From the NCBI GenBank assembly GCA_030040525.1, contig JASHTN010000143.1, forward strand, positions 1-8,540: a DNA stretch of 8,540 bases. The letters run 5' to 3'. The notes under the pieces were generated by a model. That model was not told where the DNA came from. It ran no database searches and worked only from the letters and a program-made list of their open reading frames with translations. The translations under genes were made by a program, and so were the position numbers. Within the stretch, counting starts at the first letter, position 1. The number at the start of each line of letters is the position of its first letter. Shown here piece by piece: positions 6,501 through 8,540 of this stretch. The DNA comes from Gammaproteobacteria bacterium. Lineage in GTDB: Bacteria; Pseudomonadota; Gammaproteobacteria; Steroidobacterales; Steroidobacteraceae.

Positions 6501-7034
6501 ATGAGAACCTGGATTGCACTGCTGCGGGGAATCAACGTGGTCGGCAGGAAGCAGGTGCCGATGAAGGCGCTCGCCGCGGCCCTCGAGCGCGCGGGCTTCC
6601 GCTCCGTGCGGACCTACATCCAGAGCGGCAACGTCGTCTTTCAAAGCCGCAGCGGCACGGCGCGCACCCTGGGGGCGCGCATCTCGCGGCTGGTTCTCGA
6701 GGAGTTCGGCTTCGAGCCGCGCGTCATGGTAATCAGCGGCGCGGAGCTCGCCGCCGCGATCCGCGGCAACCCGTTTCCGGCGGCACACGAGAACCACAAG
6801 CTGGTGCACCTCTACTTCCTCGCAGAAACGCCCAAGGAGCCGGACCTCGAGTCCCTGGCGCAGCTCGATGCGGGGCGGGAGCGATTTGCGCTCAAGGGCG
6901 GCGTCTTCTACCTCTATACGCCCGATGGCTTTGCCGACTCGGTTCTGCAGTCGCGGGTGGAGCGGTGCCTGGGGGTCGCCGCGACCGCGCGCAACTGGCG
7001 CACGGCGAACGAGCTGCTGAGGATGCTGGACTAG
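6501..7034 (+). CDS. DUF1697 family protein
   Basis: This 177-residue protein opens with WIALLRGINVVGRKQVPMKAL, followed by GFRSVRTYIQSGNVVFQS. The RGIN and TYIQSGNV blocks are the hallmarks of DUF1697, a widespread family of cytoplasmic proteins without a known reaction. A second half includes FEPRVMVISGAEL, HLYFLAETP and a closing TARNWRTANELLRML, also typical of the family. Length is normal (about 175-180), so the gene looks intact. The ATG at 6501 directly precedes the conserved start; the open frame a little upstream is not conserved. It lies divergent to the methyltransferase and 56 bases ahead of the acetyltransferase on the same strand, so the last two could share a transcript. Confidence 0.87.
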   Translation: MRTWIALLRGINVVGRKQVPMKALAAALERAGFRSVRTYIQSGNVVFQSRSGTARTLGARISRLVLEEFGFEPRVMVISGAELAAAIRGNPFPAAHENHKLVHLYFLAETPKEPDLESLAQLDAGRERFALKGGVFYLYTPDGFADSVLQSRVERCLGVAATARNWRTANELLRMLD

Positions 7035-7090
7035 TGGTGATGGTCCGGCGCCGCCAGCTTCATCGAAGCGCCATTGGGGGAGCTGCGCTG

Positions 7091-7660
7091 ATGCGCCCCG
7101 TGAGCGTGCGGGACAGCATGGACGCGGACATCGATGCGATCACGCGCATCTACGGACACTGGGTGGAGCACGGGCTGGCGAGCTTTGAGCTCACGCCGCC
7201 CGATGCGGATGAGATGCGGCGTCGCCGCGCGGCCGTCCTCTCGGGCGGGTATCCCCACATCGTCGCCGCCGGCGAGCATGGCAGTGTGCTGGGGTACGCC
7301 TATGCCGGGCCGTACCGCGAGCGGGCGGCTTATCGCTTTGCCTGCGAGGATTCGGTGTACGTGGCCCCGAGCGCTGCGCGCCGCGGCATCGGCCGGAGCC
7401 TCCTTCAGGCGCTGATCGCACGCGCCGAGGCGCGCGGGCTGCGTCTCATGGTCGCGATCATCGGCGACAGCGGCAACGAGCCCTCGATCGGGCTGCACAA
7501 GGCGCTTGGCTTCGAAAGTGCCGGGGTGCTGCCGGCGATCGGTTGGAAGCACGGCCGGTGGGTCGACACGGTGCTGATGGTGAGGGCCCTCGGGGCGGGG
7601 CCGTCGGCGCCGCCGGTGGAGCGTCCAATCCGGCCTCAGGAGGAGGACAGTACGCACTGA
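7091..7660 (+). CDS. GNAT N-acetyltransferase, phosphinothricin/methionine sulfoximine acetyltransferase type
   Basis: This 189-residue cytoplasmic enzyme would move an acetyl group from acetyl-CoA to an amino acid-like amine. The PAT/YncA/MddA subgroup of GNAT is indicated by VRDSMDADIDAITRIYGHWV near the N-terminus, SFELTPPDADEM, GYAYAGPYRERAAYRFACEDSVYV (E86 likely general base), the acetyl-CoA loop RRGIGRSLL (97-105), IGDSGNEPSIGLHKALGF and GWKHGRWVDTVLM. Known members acetylate phosphinothricin, methionine sulfoximine or methionine sulfone; which applies here cannot be read. About 25 Pro-rich residues after the fold are an unconserved tail. The start at 7091 has a GGGGGAG ribosome-binding site eight bases upstream; the frame is open far upstream but there it overlaps the DUF1697 gene. 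Confidence 0.88.
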   Translation: MRPVSVRDSMDADIDAITRIYGHWVEHGLASFELTPPDADEMRRRRAAVLSGGYPHIVAAGEHGSVLGYAYAGPYRERAAYRFACEDSVYVAPSAARRGIGRSLLQALIARAEARGLRLMVAIIGDSGNEPSIGLHKALGFESAGVLPAIGWKHGRWVDTVLMVRALGAGPSAPPVERPIRPQEEDSTH

Positions 7661-7672
7661 TTCTCGCGCAGA

Positions 7673-7701
7673 TTGACTCGTCGGGTTAGCGGGTGTCTAG
7701 T
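7673..7701 (+). promoter_or_regulatory. Sigma70-like promoter upstream of the small exported protein gene
   Basis: TTGACT (7673-7678) and TCTAGT (7696-7701) are separated by exactly 17 bases in the 122-base gap after the acetyltransferase. They match the consensus at five and four of six positions. This would give a leader of about 75 bases before the ATG at 7783 and make that gene independently transcribed. Confidence 0.5.
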
Positions 7702-7782
7702 GAGGGCGGTCAGTGACGGCCGCTCGGTGCCGCGGGCGGCTGGCGGGTCGTAGCGGCGGAGGCTGTTGGCCGGAGGTGGATC

Positions 7783-8205
7783 ATGATCTCCACGCGCACA
7801 TGGATCACGGCGGTTTTCCTGTCATCTGCTTCGATCGCTCTCGGCAATAACACGGGCGTTCACGCAAGCGGCAGCGGTTTCGGCGGCCACACGACCCTGG
7901 GCGAGACGGCGGCGGGCCATGCCGGCAGTCCGCGCGGCGCCGCCGCTATCCGCGCCGGTGTGCTCGGCTCAGGCGCGCTGCAGGGCGCGACGGTGAGTCA
8001 CACGAGCATCGAGGGAAGGATCGCGACCGTCGTGCATATCACGCAGGGACCGCCGCTCACGGATGAGGAGCGGCGCCGGCTCATGCATGCGGGCTTTTTT
8101 CAAACTCATACCGGCGAGGCGGTGTTCTATTGCAACCGCGAAGCGGCGCGCGACCCGCGCGCGCCGCGCGACCAGATGCGCTGCTTCGAGTTCCCGAACC
8201 GTTAG
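7783..8205 (+). CDS. Small exported protein of unknown function
   Basis: I do not recognise a family for this 140-residue protein. The N-terminus MISTRTWITAVFLSSASIAL has a positive n-region and a hydrophobic core, followed by G/N at 21-22, so a Sec signal peptide cleaved near residue 21-29 is likely and the product is probably periplasmic. Residues about 25-70 are Gly/Ala/Ser/His-rich and likely flexible. A more folded part follows, with TVSHTSIEGRIATVVHITQGPPLTDEE in two pieces, then a helix ERRRLMHAGFF. The C-terminal section carries two cysteines (AVFYCNRE and QMRCFEFPN), which could form a disulfide after export. The gene is supported by a good GGAGGTGG ribosome-binding site and a promoter candidate. 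It converges on the next gene with an 18-base gap. Confidence 0.75.
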   Translation: MISTRTWITAVFLSSASIALGNNTGVHASGSGFGGHTTLGETAAGHAGSPRGAAAIRAGVLGSGALQGATVSHTSIEGRIATVVHITQGPPLTDEERRRLMHAGFFQTHTGEAVFYCNREAARDPRAPRDQMRCFEFPNR

Positions 8206-8223
8206 TCGTCTCAGGGAAGCCGG

Positions 8224-8540
8224 CTACTTCAGCTCGATCCCCGGATACCAGCCGCTGTTCGCCAGGAACAGCTTCGGATCGGTGATCTCCACGATGTCGC
8301 GAAACGCCCGGCGCTTGTCCGCGGCGTGCTGGTAATAGGCCTTGCAGATCCGGTACCCGACCCAGTAGCCGAGGTCGCCCGGCTTCTCGAGCGTGCCGTT
8401 GTAGAGCCACTTGGAAAGGTCGGCGCTGTCCTCGTCCGCGACGAATGCCGTCTCGATCTCCTTCTCGTGCCCCCTGGTGGTCTGCTTGAAAAACGAGTAG
8501 CTGATGTCGCCGGAGGTCATCTCGGCGACGAACTCGGCGG
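8224..8540 (-). CDS. DUF2268/GldB-like protein, C-terminal part (runs off the window)
   Basis: The frame stays open to the right edge, with AEFVAE preceding the internal Met at 8520, so this is the end of a longer gene and that Met is not the start. Visible are about 105 residues. EFVAEMTSGD, a Trp/Asn-containing segment, then GDLGYWVGYRICKAYYQHAADKRRAFRDI and a terminal FLANSGWYPG resemble the C-terminal half of DUF2268 putative Zn-dependent proteases and GldB-like lipoproteins, where a (Y/W)xxGYxxxKxYY helix and a final FLxxSGY are typical. The metal-binding HExxH part would lie beyond the window, so catalysis cannot be judged. The match is from memory of the family pattern and is moderately certain. 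The stop faces that of the exported-protein gene. Confidence 0.62.
   Translation of the reverse strand, partial: AEFVAEMTSGDISYSFFKQTTRGHEKEIETAFVADEDSADLSKWLYNGTLEKPGDLGYWVGYRICKAYYQHAADKRRAFRDIVEITDPKLFLANSGWYPGIELK

Noticed and set aside
6457..6519. 21-residue N-terminal extension of the methyltransferase
   Set aside because: Ser/Arg/Thr-rich, not conserved-looking, and overlaps the divergent DUF1697 coding start.
6392..7090. Long in-frame extension before the acetyltransferase
   Set aside because: It overlaps the methyltransferase start and all of DUF1697 and is not GNAT-like; a good ribosome-binding site precedes the ATG at 7091.
4585..7660. A single multi-gene defence or biosynthetic system formed by DUF1801, Ohr, methyltransferase, DUF1697 and acetyltransferase
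   Set aside because: The genes alternate in strand, have separate control regions and belong to common stand-alone families; nothing shows a shared function.

Overview
The window is GC-rich, densely coding DNA with short intergenic gaps and several 1-4 base gene overlaps. Codons end mostly in G or C. A class C beta-lactamase with a Sec signal peptide and an Ohr-type peroxidase point to a Gram-negative bacterium, most likely a high-GC gamma- or betaproteobacterium. That assignment is inference; no rRNA or other taxonomic marker is present.

Positions 1-3376 (+) hold a compact three-gene phosphonate biosynthesis operon that begins upstream of the window. The first gene is the C-terminal part of phosphoenolpyruvate mutase fused to a nucleotidyltransferase domain resembling PntC or phosphocholine cytidylyltransferases. 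It is followed by phosphonopyruvate decarboxylase and 2-aminoethylphosphonate (AEP) transaminase. Together they would convert PEP to phosphonopyruvate, then phosphonoacetaldehyde, then AEP. The fused domain would activate AEP, probably as CMP-AEP, for transfer to a lipid or glycan. No transferase for that last step is in the window.

Positions 3395-4588 (+) encode an AmpC-type class C beta-lactamase that starts 18 bases after the transaminase stop, with no ampR beside it. After removal of a 23-residue signal peptide, its catalytic residues fall exactly on the standard AmpC numbering (S64, K67, Y150, N152, K315). A CxxxxC pair lies just before the Y-S-N motif.

Positions 4585-7660 hold single-gene functions on both strands: a DUF1801 protein (-), an Ohr/OsmC peroxidase (+), a SAM-dependent methyltransferase (-), a DUF1697 protein (+) and a phosphinothricin/methionine-sulfoximine type GNAT acetyltransferase (+). 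They look like independent detoxification or housekeeping genes rather than a pathway.

Positions 7661-8540 hold a likely sigma70-type promoter, a small exported protein of unknown function (+), and the C-terminal end of a DUF2268/GldB-like protein (-) that runs off the right edge. No mobile element, CRISPR array, tRNA or rRNA was seen. No gap between genes exceeds about 190 bases. The features most worth attention are the mutase-nucleotidyltransferase fusion and the beta-lactamase attached to its operon; I did not find clear evidence of a wholly new system.
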